From assembly GCF_001557535.2 (NCBI RefSeq), contig NZ_CP014306.1:434001-498000 (forward strand): a DNA stretch of 64,000 nt, written 5' to 3'. The stretch is from Burkholderia sp. PAMC 26561. GTDB lineage: Bacteria; Pseudomonadota; Gammaproteobacteria; Burkholderiales; Burkholderiaceae. Numbering within the stretch: position 1 is the stretch's first letter; each line of letters starts with the position of its first letter. The notes beneath the pieces were generated by a model that did no database searches, had not been told where the DNA came from, and worked only from the letters and a program-made list of their open reading frames with translations. A program made the position numbers and the translations under genes. Positions 1 through 9,847 of the stretch are shown here, piece after piece.

Positions 1-110
1 GTTTCAAGTGTTCTTGATTGCGGCGTCGAGCGTTCTTGTGAAGTACCAAACAGTCTGGAACTGCACGCTCGGGACACTTATGTGCCATCGGTGGAGAGGC
101 GTTTTCTTTG

Positions 111-147
111 CTTCGTTTCTTTTTCGCCGTTGGAAAAAGAAATGAAG
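111..147. terminator. AT-rich inverted repeat, probable terminator downstream of bceK
   Basis: Left arm CTTCGTTTCTTTTTC (111-125) and right arm GAAAAAGAAATGAAG (133-147) pair at 14 of 15 positions around a 7-base loop. Runs of T and A in the arms mean either strand would give a hairpin with U-rich sequence. It lies about 110 bases beyond the stop of the last gene of the minus-strand polysaccharide operon, so a bidirectional terminator is the likely role. The rest of 1-259 holds no convincing gene. Confidence 0.5.
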
Positions 148-259
148 TCCCGCCACGCACAGTGGCTAATAGTGCTAAAAAAATCAGCCAAGACGTAACG
201 CGCGAAGACCTAAAGAGTAGCAACCCAGCATCAAACCCCCACCGCAGCACAAGACCAAC

Positions 260-1426
260 TCAATGCAAAACCCCCACCTCAATAGCCTCGCTATAAACCG
301 AAGCCACGCGGCGAGCGATCACCGGCGTATCGAAATTAGCCTTGGCATAATCCCGACAAGCTTGCTCGCTTGGCAAAACAAGCGACCCATCGAGCGCACC
401 GATCAACCCCTCGGCGATCGCATCAACCCCTGTAGAAGGCAAAACAAGATTCCCTGACAAAGGCGCAACCGCCTCCGGCAACCCGCCAACCGGCGTAACC
501 AGCACCGGCGTGCCAGACGCCAGCGACTCCACCGTAATCAACCCGAACCCCTCGAGCGCAACCGTCGGCACGATACTCACATCAGCCGCCCGATAAAGCG
601 CCGCCAAATGCCGATCAGGCACAAACCCGAGAAGACGCACGTTATCGTCGAGACCGGCTTCGGTAATGCGCGCCTGCAGCTCTTCAGCTAGCCGCCCCTT
701 CCCCGCGATCAGCAACAACACATCGGGCTGCTTCGCCTTCACGCGCTTCATCGCTTCAATAAGATCTTCCAGTCCCATGCGCCGCACGAGTCGCCGCACT
801 GCAAGCACGACCGGACGATCCTGCGGAAGCTGCAAACGCCGGCGCGCATCGGCACGGCTCAACGGCACGTTGAACTGCGAAACATCTACACATCCCGGCA
901 CCACGCGAATCCGGTCTGCAGGAATGGAATATCGCGACTGCAAGATCTCGCCGAATGCCTCCGATAAAACAATTAGCCGCGTCGAACGCGCATACACACG
1001 TTGCTCGAGCATCCGCTTGGTACGTTGCCCAATGGTGTCCGCGCCTTCGACATGACTCTCGTCGGCCCAAGGTCCCTGGAAATGCGAAACCTGCGGAATG
1101 CCACGCGTGACATCGAGTCCAGGGAATGTATAAAGCGCAAAATGCGACGAGACGACGTCGGGCGTTTCGCGGCTCAGCGAGGCACGCAACGCACGGCGGG
1201 CCGCCATCAGCCGGCGCGGCAACGATTGCGCGGCAGGACCGAAACCGTGAATGGCGCCTTCTGTATCGGATGCGACTCGCGCCGATCCCGCGACCACGCC
1301 ACGCACGGTGACGCCCGCGCCCGGCAGCGCGCCAACCAGCGTGTGATACATGCGGTCGAGACCGCCCGCGCGCTCAGGGAACCAGTGCATCCCGATCTGC
1401 AGCGACTTGATGGCTTGTGTGCTCAT
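260..1426 (-). CDS. bceK: Glycosyltransferase family 4, cepacian-type EPS (BceK-like)
   Basis: A 388-residue GT-B fold glycosyltransferase. The N-terminal half has the glycine motif of donor/acceptor retaining enzymes (MHWFPERAGGLDRMYH near residue 13). The C-terminal half carries the GT4 signature with the E-x7-E pattern around EGFGLITVESLASGTPVLVT (about residues 294-313). It would add one sugar to the lipid-linked repeat unit at the cytoplasmic face of the inner membrane. It is the last gene of the minus-strand bce operon, 40 bases after bceJ. The symbol is assigned by position in the conserved bceA-K order and by family; the exact linkage formed cannot be read from sequence. Confidence 0.8.
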   Translation of the reverse strand: MSTQAIKSLQIGMHWFPERAGGLDRMYHTLVGALPGAGVTVRGVVAGSARVASDTEGAIHGFGPAAQSLPRRLMAARRALRASLSRETPDVVSSHFALYTFPGLDVTRGIPQVSHFQGPWADESHVEGADTIGQRTKRMLEQRVYARSTRLIVLSEAFGEILQSRYSIPADRIRVVPGCVDVSQFNVPLSRADARRRLQLPQDRPVVLAVRRLVRRMGLEDLIEAMKRVKAKQPDVLLLIAGKGRLAEELQARITEAGLDDNVRLLGFVPDRHLAALYRAADVSIVPTVALEGFGLITVESLASGTPVLVTPVGGLPEAVAPLSGNLVLPSTGVDAIAEGLIGALDGSLVLPSEQACRDYAKANFDTPVIARRVASVYSEAIEVGVLH

Positions 1427-1466
1427 ATCCCTGACCCCGCTTCAATATCGTTGAAAAATAAATTGC

Positions 1467-2672
1467 TTATATGGAGGCCACGCTTTCGGCCTTTTGCGCA
1501 TCGCTTGTATCGTTCGATGAAGCCACTGCACCCTTCTGATTCGCAAACCCGCGATACAGATCCAGATAGCGCCGCGCCATCCGCGCCCATCCGAACTGGT
1601 CCGCAAGCAGGCGCGCGGCCACGCCCATTTCACGGCGTAGCTCAGGTGCATCCGCGAGCTTCAAGACAGCTCCCGCGAGCGCAGTGGCATCGTCGGGATC
1701 GTCGAGCACGATGCCGCAATCCGTGCCGATGATCTCCGCCCCGCCCGCCGTCTTCGCCGTGATGACCGGCAAGCCGGCCGCGAGCGCCTCGAGCAGGGAC
1801 AAGCTCATGGCTTCGTATCGCGAGGGGAAAACGAATGCGTCGACGGAATGCATGAGCGTCGGCATGTTCTTCACGAGCCCGAGAAAATGCACGCGATCGC
1901 CGATGCCGAGCGCCTTCGCTTCATCGGGGTAAGGGCTGCCCGGGATGTAACCGGCGACCGCCAGATGTACGCTCGACGGTAGCTCCAGTAGCGCCTTCAG
2001 GACGGTGTCGAGGTTCTTGCGCGGCGTGCGCAGGTCGCCCACGAACAACAGCAGGCAGGCATCGTCGGGAAGCTGGAACTGCGCCCTGTCGCTGCCAGTG
2101 CGACGTGCCGCTGTGAAAGCGGTCGTATCCACGCCGTTGTAGACGACCTCGATACGCTCGCTCTCCGTACCGTTTGCGCGAATCTCCACGGCGACCTTCT
2201 CCGACACGGCCGCGATGATCTTCGAGCGCTGGTACGCCCAGTGTTCCAGCTTCGCATTGACGTGGCTGTAGACGACTTGATATGCAGACCACAAACCGCC
2301 GGTGAGCTTGAATGGATAGTAAGGACTCCGCAGCCAGCCGCCATGCACGAAGTGAGCGGTGTTCACATCGGCTTTGGTCCACGATATGAATCCGTTCACA
2401 TGCAGCACGTCATAGTCCTTTTTGTGTTTCTTTAGCCACAGTGCGGTCTTCAGCGCGAAGACCTGCTGCTTGAAAAGCTTGGTCGGCCAGAAGCGCCCGA
2501 CCTTGATCGCGACCCATCGCAAACGCGTTTCCGATGCCAGTTCGGGCGCCACATGCGACGCAAGCAACGTGACCTGGTGGCCCTCCGCCAGCGCGGCGCG
2601 TGCGATCTCGTAGTTCACGCGGCCTTGCCCGTCGTTATGACGCACGACATGGGTGACGATGGCGATTCTCAT
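1467..2672 (-). CDS. bceJ: Glycosyltransferase family 4, cepacian-type EPS (BceJ-like)
   Basis: A 401-residue GT4 glycosyltransferase. I chose the ATG at 2672 (MRIAIVTHVVRHNDGQGRVN) rather than an upstream in-frame ATG at 2765, because the family's first beta strand begins here and the ATG overlaps the bceI stop as ATGA, indicating translational coupling. The N-terminal glycine loop (NDGQGRVNYEIARAAL) and a C-terminal donor-site motif (FVFPSRYEAMSLSLLEALAA, about residues 289-308) are visible. It likely adds a sugar to the undecaprenyl-linked repeat unit. The gene name follows order in the cluster. Confidence 0.82.
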   Translation of the reverse strand: MRIAIVTHVVRHNDGQGRVNYEIARAALAEGHQVTLLASHVAPELASETRLRWVAIKVGRFWPTKLFKQQVFALKTALWLKKHKKDYDVLHVNGFISWTKADVNTAHFVHGGWLRSPYYPFKLTGGLWSAYQVVYSHVNAKLEHWAYQRSKIIAAVSEKVAVEIRANGTESERIEVVYNGVDTTAFTAARRTGSDRAQFQLPDDACLLLFVGDLRTPRKNLDTVLKALLELPSSVHLAVAGYIPGSPYPDEAKALGIGDRVHFLGLVKNMPTLMHSVDAFVFPSRYEAMSLSLLEALAAGLPVITAKTAGGAEIIGTDCGIVLDDPDDATALAGAVLKLADAPELRREMGVAARLLADQFGWARMARRYLDLYRGFANQKGAVASSNDTSDAQKAESVASI

Positions 2673-4198
2673 CGGATTGCCTTGTGTGGAATGGATTGTT
2701 CGAAGACCGCGCGTGCCCGCTTCTTTTCGAGCCGCATGTGATGGCGAGCGGCCAGGACCGAGCACAGGCCCATGTAAAGGATCATTCCGCCAATCGATGT
2801 GAAGGTGTTGGTGAAGACCAGCATGCCGACAATCGCAAACGCCACGCTCAATGAGGCTTGCGCGTACTTGTCATCGCGCAGGGAAAACGACGCACGGAAT
2901 GCGCGCATCAACAGCAGGCCGAGTCCGGCGAGGTACATCAGTGAACCTGGCCAGCCGAGCACGAACGGCACGTTCATCACGCCGCTGTCGAAGCTGCCGT
3001 ATTTTCCCAGATCACCGTTCGATGACGAAAGCTTGGTAGAAGAACCTGTCGCCCCAAAACCTTCGCCCGACACATCCGTAAAGGCTGTTTTCGCAAACGA
3101 TGCATAGAACTCGTTGCGCGCGGCGTAGCTGTTGTCATCGCTGAGATTGGTGATGGATTGCAGGCGCGTCGCCATCTTGTCGGCGATAGGACCGAAGGTC
3201 AGCAACGGCACCGAGAGCGCGACCAGCACCACTCCGCCAATCAGAATCCGCACGCGTACCTTGTTGCTCGCCTTGATGATTTGCAGGACCATCGCGATGA
3301 CCCAGCCGCCCCACGTCGAGCGCACCATGCAAAGTCCGAACGAGATAAAGCCGAGACCACCGGCAAGCCATCGCACGCTCTGGGTGCCGGCCATGGTGAA
3401 AGTGAGCGCGGCCATCATCGCGAGGGCGAACGGGCCGGATGAATTCATGGTGCTGAACACACGCACGCCAAGGCGAACGGGGTCGCCCTGCGACGCCATT
3501 TGCGATCCGATCATCCACATTGCGTCCCATGCGGGCATGATGAAGAACTGCACGAGCCCGTAACCGCCCATGAACAGCATGCCCCAGATGAATGTATCGA
3601 GAATCGCCTGGCGATACTTTGGATATTCGCGTGCATGGACCATGATGTGGAATCCGATAAGCACCGGATAAAGCCACGCAGCGAGATCGTAGGTAGCCGC
3701 CATGGGGCCGTTTGACATCACGCCGATCAGATACGCATAAGCGAGCCCGAGGAAGATCAGCAGGACCGGCACGCCGCGTCTTTCGGCAAGCACGCGGTAA
3801 TGCCGCACAACGGTCAGCGCGCATATCATCGTGACGACAACCGGCGCGATCTGGATCAGGCTCGTCGGCGTGAAGCCGCCCTTTGCGTAGTCGGCAAGGC
3901 GCCGGACTTCCGGGCTCAGGAACCATTGCCACCAGACAAAGCCGATGTATCGGGCGGGGCTCTTGATATAAAGCCACAAGCCGACCGCTGTCGATAAAAA
4001 CGGAAAAGCCAGCGTCAGCACCGTGCCCTGATGCGCGAGGATGAGCAGCAGCGTGAACGCCCAGAAGCCGGTCTGCGGCACCCAGTGTTTGGGTTCATCG
4101 CGGAACAGTCCGAGGAACCCTGCGCGCGCGGGCTTACCGCCGTTCTCGATCAGATCGGCAATGAATTTGGGCGTGCGCGGAGCGGCTGGCGTGCTCAT
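2669..4198 (-). CDS. bceI: Polysaccharide polymerase, O-antigen ligase/Wzy-like membrane protein (BceI-like)
   Basis: A 509-residue integral membrane protein with around ten to twelve hydrophobic segments and a large loop in the last third (about residues 330-410), the usual layout of Wzy/WaaL-type polymerases. It would join lipid-linked repeat units in the periplasm into the polymer. It lies between bceH and bceJ, as in known cepacian clusters, starting 2 bases from the bceH stop and overlapping bceJ by 4 bases. Sequence in this family is poorly conserved, so function rests mainly on topology and context. Confidence 0.8.
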   Translation of the reverse strand: MSTPAAPRTPKFIADLIENGGKPARAGFLGLFRDEPKHWVPQTGFWAFTLLLILAHQGTVLTLAFPFLSTAVGLWLYIKSPARYIGFVWWQWFLSPEVRRLADYAKGGFTPTSLIQIAPVVVTMICALTVVRHYRVLAERRGVPVLLIFLGLAYAYLIGVMSNGPMAATYDLAAWLYPVLIGFHIMVHAREYPKYRQAILDTFIWGMLFMGGYGLVQFFIMPAWDAMWMIGSQMASQGDPVRLGVRVFSTMNSSGPFALAMMAALTFTMAGTQSVRWLAGGLGFISFGLCMVRSTWGGWVIAMVLQIIKASNKVRVRILIGGVVLVALSVPLLTFGPIADKMATRLQSITNLSDDNSYAARNEFYASFAKTAFTDVSGEGFGATGSSTKLSSSNGDLGKYGSFDSGVMNVPFVLGWPGSLMYLAGLGLLLMRAFRASFSLRDDKYAQASLSVAFAIVGMLVFTNTFTSIGGMILYMGLCSVLAARHHMRLEKKRARAVFEQSIPHKAIR

Positions 4199-4200
4199 CG

Positions 4201-5403
4201 TCAGTGCGCCCTGCGTGATGATGCGATGCCGTGAAGATCGGCATGCGCCGGCGTTTCGACGGGACGCGCATTGCGCATGAACTCCTGCGTGATGCGGACG
4301 TGCTGCATCGCGAACTGATGGGTCGTGTAATCACGCGCCGCAAAGTGACGGCTCGCGGCCTGCGCGCGCTGCAGCGCGAGTTCGGGATTGGCGACGATTG
4401 TCTCGAGCGTGCCCTGCAACGCCTGCACGTCGTGCGGCGGCACATAAAACACATGCTCGGGTCCAAAGTAATCGCGCAACGAACCGACGTCGGAAACAAT
4501 CACGGGCTTGCCCAGCGCAACGGCTTCCAGCACGACTGTGATGCCTGAAACATGCGTGTTATGGCGCAACGGCACGAAGATCACATCGGCCCAATCGTAG
4601 AGTTCACGGGCCGCCTTGAGGCCGATGGCCGGCGCGATTATCACGTTGCCGGCATGCAGTTCCTTCGATACCCGGCGACGCGTCGCAATCCGCACTTCAC
4701 ATGCAGGATTCTGCCGGAATGCCTTGACCAGCGATTCCCAATCGCGATCACGATCATTGCCAATCGCGCCAATTCGAACGGGCGTATCCGGTTTCCACGC
4801 CGCTGGTTCCTGCAACGGAAAGTCGCGCGGATTGATGCCGTAGAAAACCTGCTGCACCTCGCGCTTCAGGTAGTCACGCGCCATCTGCGCATTCTCGGTC
4901 GCGTGGGTGGTCAGCACATCGGCGCGTGCGAGCAGCTTCTTATAGAAGAATTTCCTTATCGCACCGTAGCTCGCCCATTTATCGAAGAGCCAGACGCTTT
5001 GCGCGAGCAACATTGGATTGCCGCGGGCGCGTCCCTTCAACAAAAGCAACAACGCCGCCGATAAATGCTCGTGCTCCGTATGCGTCCACACCACGTCCGA
5101 ATTCAGGATCTCGTCGCGATTGCGCCACGTATGAACGAAATCGAAGCCGAGCACGGCTTTCAATCCGCGGCGAGCGAGACGCACGATCTTGTTCTCGGGT
5201 TTGTCGCGCGAATACGTCAGCGTCATCTCCGGCGACTCGGCGTGGTGATATCCGTAAAGACAACCAATGTTCTCGCCCTTCCGATAAAACCGCGGATCGG
5301 AGCCATAGAAAAGATGCACGTGAACCTTCGTAGGCTGCACGCCGGAAGCCTCGGCGTCGCCGTGTTGTCGCTGTGAATGCAGGACCCTCGATACGCGGCT
5401 CAT
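4201..5403 (-). CDS. bceH: Glycosyltransferase, cepacian-type EPS (BceH-like)
   Basis: A 400-residue GT-B glycosyltransferase. The open frame extends to 5610, but the ATG at 5403 (MSRVSRVLHSQRQHGD) overlaps the bceG stop as ATGA, and the arginine-rich extension upstream of it is the shadow of bceG. The C-terminal half has the nucleotide-sugar site pattern (HVSGITVVLEAVALGKPVIV, about residues 298-317). It would transfer one sugar of the repeat unit at the inner membrane. Donor and linkage are not readable. Confidence 0.8.
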   Translation of the reverse strand: MSRVSRVLHSQRQHGDAEASGVQPTKVHVHLFYGSDPRFYRKGENIGCLYGYHHAESPEMTLTYSRDKPENKIVRLARRGLKAVLGFDFVHTWRNRDEILNSDVVWTHTEHEHLSAALLLLLKGRARGNPMLLAQSVWLFDKWASYGAIRKFFYKKLLARADVLTTHATENAQMARDYLKREVQQVFYGINPRDFPLQEPAAWKPDTPVRIGAIGNDRDRDWESLVKAFRQNPACEVRIATRRRVSKELHAGNVIIAPAIGLKAARELYDWADVIFVPLRHNTHVSGITVVLEAVALGKPVIVSDVGSLRDYFGPEHVFYVPPHDVQALQGTLETIVANPELALQRAQAASRHFAARDYTTHQFAMQHVRITQEFMRNARPVETPAHADLHGIASSRRAH

Positions 5404-6398
5404 GCGGCTTTCGCTCCATCGGAATGGCTGCGCATGGCGAGCGCATACGCTGCGGGTTCGTGCTGCGCGTCGCGGCGGGCGTCGCGGGCGCCTCGACGCA
5501 TTGCGCGATAACGCGTCCAGCAAGCGGCATTGCGGGTACGTGCGAGCGCGAGGAGCGTCTGAGCGAATCCCGGCATGGCACGCGTGCCGATGGCCGCGTA
5601 CCAGTACCAAGCGACATGCCGTGCGATGGGACCCAGATGTTCACGCAACACGAGATGCACGTTGTAGGCGGTGTCCGCCAGCGCGCCGAGCGTTTGCGCA
5701 TCCCGGCCGTTGTCATCGAAACGCTCGGCCGGAAAATGATCGACAGCGACGCGCGGATCGTAGACCATCTTCCAGCCCGTGCGCTTCACGCTCAAGCTGA
5801 ACGATAAATCGTTGCAAGGCTGCGCGCCCTTGCCTCGCAAGCGGGTATCGAAGCGCAACTGGCCGACAGCCGCGCGCCGGTAAATCATGTTCGCGCCCTT
5901 GAGCAACCAGACTTCGCGCGGCGCGCCAACGCCCAGATGATGATTCCCGATGATCTTCCCCGAGCGGCGAATCTGGCCGACCTCGGTGCGTTCGCCATCG
6001 AGCAATGAACCGTGTTCGAAGACCCAGTCGCGGCCGCCCAATGCGCCCAGTGACGCATCGCCGGAGAAAGCTTCATCTATGCGTGCAAGCCAGTCGATTC
6101 GCGGTGCCGCGTCGTCATCGGTAATCGCGACGATGTCACCGCGCGCTGCATCGAGGCCACGGTTCAACGCCGCGACCTGACCGCCGAGTCCGGTTTCGAT
6201 CACGCGCAACTCGAACGGATTTCCCTCGGCCATTTCCGTTTCGATCGCGCGATGCGTGGCATCGTCCTCAGGCCGCGCGACGATCAGCACTTCATCGGCC
6301 GCGCGCGTTTGTGTACGCAACGCCGCGAGGCATCGCTTCAGATCGGCCGGACGGCGATACGTCGGAACCAGCACGGAAATAGTCAGGGTCGATGTCAT
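5400..6398 (-). CDS. bceG: Glycosyltransferase family 2, cepacian-type EPS (BceG-like)
   Basis: A 332-residue GT-A enzyme. The N-terminal strand and loop LVPTYRRPADLKRCLAALRT (residues 10-29) and an acidic metal/donor motif in DIVAITDDDAAPRIDW (about residues 87-102) are typical of GT2. A later GGRDWVF and the RGKGAQPCNDLSFSL region fit acceptor-side motifs. The C-terminal quarter is rich in Arg and Ala with aromatic patches, possibly membrane associated. It follows bceF by 15 bases and is coupled to bceH by a 4-base overlap. Probably one of the early transferases acting on the primed lipid carrier. Confidence 0.82.
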   Translation of the reverse strand: MTSTLTISVLVPTYRRPADLKRCLAALRTQTRAADEVLIVARPEDDATHRAIETEMAEGNPFELRVIETGLGGQVAALNRGLDAARGDIVAITDDDAAPRIDWLARIDEAFSGDASLGALGGRDWVFEHGSLLDGERTEVGQIRRSGKIIGNHHLGVGAPREVWLLKGANMIYRRAAVGQLRFDTRLRGKGAQPCNDLSFSLSVKRTGWKMVYDPRVAVDHFPAERFDDNGRDAQTLGALADTAYNVHLVLREHLGPIARHVAWYWYAAIGTRAMPGFAQTLLALARTRNAACWTRYRAMRRGARDARRDAQHEPAAYALAMRSHSDGAKAA

Positions 6399-6413
6399 GC
6401 GCGCTCCGATGCG

Positions 6414-8636
6414 TCAAACGTTCAGGTAGTCTTCAACCGCTGCGTAGTGCCCGCGGTTATAGCCGCGCGAGCGCTGCGCCATGCCGTTCATGATTGCGCC
6501 GGCGAGCGGAATGCCCGCTGTGCGCAGACGCCGGATGGCATCGGAGATTTCCATTTCGTTGTGCGCGCCCGAGCGCATCACGAGGAAGTTCGTGCCCGAC
6601 AACTTGCCGATGATCGATGCGTCCGTCACCGCGAGAATCGGCGGGGTATCGATGAAGACCACGTCGTAGACACGTCCCAGGCCATCGAGATATTGCTGCA
6701 GGCGCGGCGACATCAGCAGCTCCGACGGATTCTCCGGGCGCTTGCCTGCGGGCATGAAACTGAGCAACGGTGTGCGCGTGGTACGTATTGCCTGTTCCAG
6801 CCCGATAGTTCCAGCAAGCAGTTCGGCCAAACCATTCGCACGATCGAGGCCGAATGACCGCTCGAGTTTGCCGCGCCGCATGTCGGCATCGATCAGCAAA
6901 ACCTTTTTACCCGATGCCGCAAGCAGCACTGCCAGATTCACCGCCAGGAAACTCTTGCCGACGCCCGATGCCGGGCCAGTGAGCATCACCGTATGGTTGC
7001 GCGCTTCCATGAGCGTGAATTGCAGCGACGTGCGCAGGCTGCGCATGATCTCCACGCAGACGTCGTTCGGGCGCATGACTGCGAGAATGGGCAGGACACG
7101 ATCGCGATCACGCTCGGTACGCTTGGCTTCGGCATCGAGCTTCGTTTGTTCCACGCTCAGCGGCACGAGTCCGATCAGCGGCAAACCGGCCAGGCGCTCG
7201 ACCTTGTCCGGGTCCACGATGCCCTTGAACATCGCGCGGCGCAGGAACACGAAGCCCGTGCCGAGGATCAGTCCAAGGATCACCGCAGCCGACATGATCA
7301 GGACTTTCTTCGGCTTGATCGGCGCGCCGGGGCGCAAGGCGGCATCGACTATATGCACGTTGCCGCCCGTGCCGGCCTTCTGCACCGACAATTCCTGCAC
7401 GCGGTTCAGCAGCAGAACGTAGATGTCCTCGGCCACTTTTGCATCGCGTTGCAGCGATACAGCCTTAACTTCCGACGCCGGCAAGTTACGAAAGCGCTCG
7501 CCAAACCTCGCGCGTTCCGCTTCGAGCTGACCGAGTTGCTGCTGCGCCACGATAAGCGCCGGATGAGCACTGTTGTAGCGCTGATTCAACGTCGCAATCT
7601 GCAACTTCAGTCCGGATATCTGCGCCTCGTAGCTGATGCTGCCTTCGAGGTAGACCTTGGCTTCATCGCTGGCGTTGATCGAACCGGACTTGCTTTGATA
7701 TTCGGTCAGCGCAGCCTCGGCGTGCTCCAGATCACCCTTCAAACGCGGCTGTTCGCTCTTCAGGAACGCGAGCATCTTTTCGGCATCGGCTTGTTTGCTT
7801 TCGATGTGCTGATGCAGATATGAATCAGCCAGTGCATTCGCAATTTCCGCGGCGCGTGCCGGGTCGCCGTTCTCCAACGATATTTGAATGACGCCCGTCG
7901 CCTTCCCCTGCTCCGCCACCGTGATGCCCGACTGAAACGACGCGATGGCGTCCAGGTCGTTCGCCCGCAGCACGGTGAAGCGCGTGCCGGGACGCGCGAC
8001 GAGTTTCGCCACGTTGATGTTCACGCCGTTGCCGCTTTCCATCGTGCCGACGGTGCCCTCAAGCAGCATGCGGCCATCCGGCGTCGCGAGCGAATAGCGG
8101 TTGTTGGCAAGCGCGGTCAACGTGAGCTTCTGCCCTTCGAGCGGCTGCACGACTTCAATGGAATCGATCGCCGCCTGCTCACCGCCCCAGGCATATGAGC
8201 TCATTCCAAGCCACGGCTTCGACGGCTTGCCCGGCGTCGCAAGGCGCCCTGCCAGGCTGCCGAGCAGCGGCACGGTCATAGGTGTGACGGAGAAGTTGAG
8301 CTTGCATTGGGTGACAACGGGCGCAACCACCCCACGGCTCTTGATGATCTCGATCTCCGCATCCGTTGGCAGCGCGCCCGACGAATTGCCGATAGCCGCG
8401 CCCGTCTGCGTTTGCGTGAGCGCTTGCGACGTGTTGTCGGATTGCTCGACACGCACATGGGCATCGGCGGAATACACGGGCTTGGCGACGTAGCAATACG
8501 CGCCAGCTGCGAGCACGATGAACGCCGCGATCCCGATCAGCCACCAGATGTCGTCGATGATCACCTGCAGCAACTGCCCGAGAACGACGTCCTCTTCTTC
8601 TGTCTTGCCCTGATAGGAATGTGCTGGCGTGCTCAC
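6414..8636 (-). CDS. bceF: Polysaccharide co-polymerase with tyrosine autokinase domain (Wzc/BceF)
   Basis: A 740-residue inner-membrane BY-kinase controlling chain length and export. Order of parts: Wzz domain with a first membrane segment (WWLIGIAAFIVLAAGAYCY, about residues 31-49); a long periplasmic region with a coiled-coil GNVR-type part; a second membrane segment (KVLIMSAAVILGLILGTGFV, about 445-464); and a cytoplasmic kinase with Walker A GPASGVGKS, Walker A' LLIDADMRRGK and Walker B VFIDTPP. The C-terminal tail has three tyrosines (GYNRGHYAAVEDYLNV), the autophosphorylation cluster. Its partner phosphatase, bceD, is two genes upstream. Confidence 0.93.
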   Translation of the reverse strand: MSTPAHSYQGKTEEEDVVLGQLLQVIIDDIWWLIGIAAFIVLAAGAYCYVAKPVYSADAHVRVEQSDNTSQALTQTQTGAAIGNSSGALPTDAEIEIIKSRGVVAPVVTQCKLNFSVTPMTVPLLGSLAGRLATPGKPSKPWLGMSSYAWGGEQAAIDSIEVVQPLEGQKLTLTALANNRYSLATPDGRMLLEGTVGTMESGNGVNINVAKLVARPGTRFTVLRANDLDAIASFQSGITVAEQGKATGVIQISLENGDPARAAEIANALADSYLHQHIESKQADAEKMLAFLKSEQPRLKGDLEHAEAALTEYQSKSGSINASDEAKVYLEGSISYEAQISGLKLQIATLNQRYNSAHPALIVAQQQLGQLEAERARFGERFRNLPASEVKAVSLQRDAKVAEDIYVLLLNRVQELSVQKAGTGGNVHIVDAALRPGAPIKPKKVLIMSAAVILGLILGTGFVFLRRAMFKGIVDPDKVERLAGLPLIGLVPLSVEQTKLDAEAKRTERDRDRVLPILAVMRPNDVCVEIMRSLRTSLQFTLMEARNHTVMLTGPASGVGKSFLAVNLAVLLAASGKKVLLIDADMRRGKLERSFGLDRANGLAELLAGTIGLEQAIRTTRTPLLSFMPAGKRPENPSELLMSPRLQQYLDGLGRVYDVVFIDTPPILAVTDASIIGKLSGTNFLVMRSGAHNEMEISDAIRRLRTAGIPLAGAIMNGMAQRSRGYNRGHYAAVEDYLNV

Positions 8637-8671
8637 GTTTCAATCCCGGTTGATATGACGCGCATTGACGA

Positions 8672-9847
8672 TTAACGCGTCAGTTGCTTCAGGTAGAAGA
8701 TTGTCTGCAGAGTCGGCAGGACCTGGTTGACCAGACGGTTGAACTGCACCGTCCCGGCCGTGCCCACATACACCACGTCGAGCGGTTGCAAACGGAATTG
8801 CGTGGACAGCAGCAACGAGTCCGGTTGCGTCAGGTCGAGCCGGTAGATATCGGGCGATTCGGGTTTTTCTCGCGCACCGCGCACCACGTAGATCTGCCGC
8901 GCGTTGGCGTCTGTATCGAGAATGCCGCCGGCTTGCGTGAGGGCATCGGCTATCGTGAGGCGGCCTTTCATCATCGATACAGGCAGCGGCGTCTTGACCT
9001 CACCCATCACGAATACCCGGCTGTCCGTGCGGTCCGGAACGTTGACGATATCGCCTGCTTGAAGCATCACGTTCTGATCTATTTCACCGCGATCGAGCAC
9101 GCCGTCGGCATCGAGTTGATACAGCTTGCCGTTGCGCGTAAGACGCACGCGTTGCAGGTCGGCGTCGGCAGTCGTTCCGCCGGAACGCGTGATGGCATCG
9201 ACGAGCGTAAGCGGCACGTCGCTCATTGCAAGCGGCCCGGGGGTCTTCACTTCGCCCGTCACCGACACCTTCTGGCTTCTGTACGCAAGCACGCGCACAT
9301 CGACCTGCGGCTTCTTGAAATACGGCGTCAAGGCTGCTGCAAGCTGATCGCGGATCTCGCCTGCGGTCTTGCCCGCCACGCGGACCTTGTCGAGAAACGG
9401 AAAGAAGATCGTGCCGTCGGGAGAGACGGTCTGACCGAACGGATCGGCCTGGCCCGGCAGCGCCGTGGTGTACGGCTGCGCGAGCGCGCCGGCCACCGTT
9501 TGCGTGGTGTTGCCACCGGCAGACAAGGTCTGCCCCTGCTGCGTGGTCAGTTCGGGATGATCCCAGACCGTGACGCCAATAATGTCCTGCGGCGCCACGC
9601 GATACACATATTGCGCCGGATCGGCAAAACGCGCAGGCGGTAACGGCGCGGCAGCGGCCGGACGATTTTGCTGCAGGATGACATCGGCCGAAATCAGGCG
9701 GACCGGATAAGTCGCCGTTGGCGTAGGGTCGTTGTCCTGCAGGCGCGATGTATTCAGGCTATAGCCCGGCAGCGCGCCACAAGCCGACAGAAAAGTCGTC
9801 AGCGAAAGGACCACGGAAACAGTAAAAGCTAGAGACCGGTTCACCAT
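8672..9847 (-). CDS. bceE: Outer-membrane polysaccharide export lipoprotein (Wza/BceE)
   Basis: A 391-residue export channel protein. The signal peptide ends in a lipobox (FLSAC, acylated Cys at residue 23). A polysaccharide-export (PES) domain begins around YRVAPQDIIGVTVWDHPEL and is followed by two SLBB-type domains (VSVTGEVKTPGPLAM and VFVMGEVKTPLPVSM). It would oligomerise in the outer membrane and connect with the BceF periplasmic part. Its ATG lies inside the end of bceD (7-base overlap), so the two are translationally coupled. Confidence 0.93.
   Translation of the reverse strand: MVNRSLAFTVSVVLSLTTFLSACGALPGYSLNTSRLQDNDPTPTATYPVRLISADVILQQNRPAAAAPLPPARFADPAQYVYRVAPQDIIGVTVWDHPELTTQQGQTLSAGGNTTQTVAGALAQPYTTALPGQADPFGQTVSPDGTIFFPFLDKVRVAGKTAGEIRDQLAAALTPYFKKPQVDVRVLAYRSQKVSVTGEVKTPGPLAMSDVPLTLVDAITRSGGTTADADLQRVRLTRNGKLYQLDADGVLDRGEIDQNVMLQAGDIVNVPDRTDSRVFVMGEVKTPLPVSMMKGRLTIADALTQAGGILDTDANARQIYVVRGAREKPESPDIYRLDLTQPDSLLLSTQFRLQPLDVVYVGTAGTVQFNRLVNQVLPTLQTIFYLKQLTR

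Noticed and set aside
108..296. 62-codon frame downstream of bceK
   Set aside because: It runs across the AT-rich hairpin and shows no family features.
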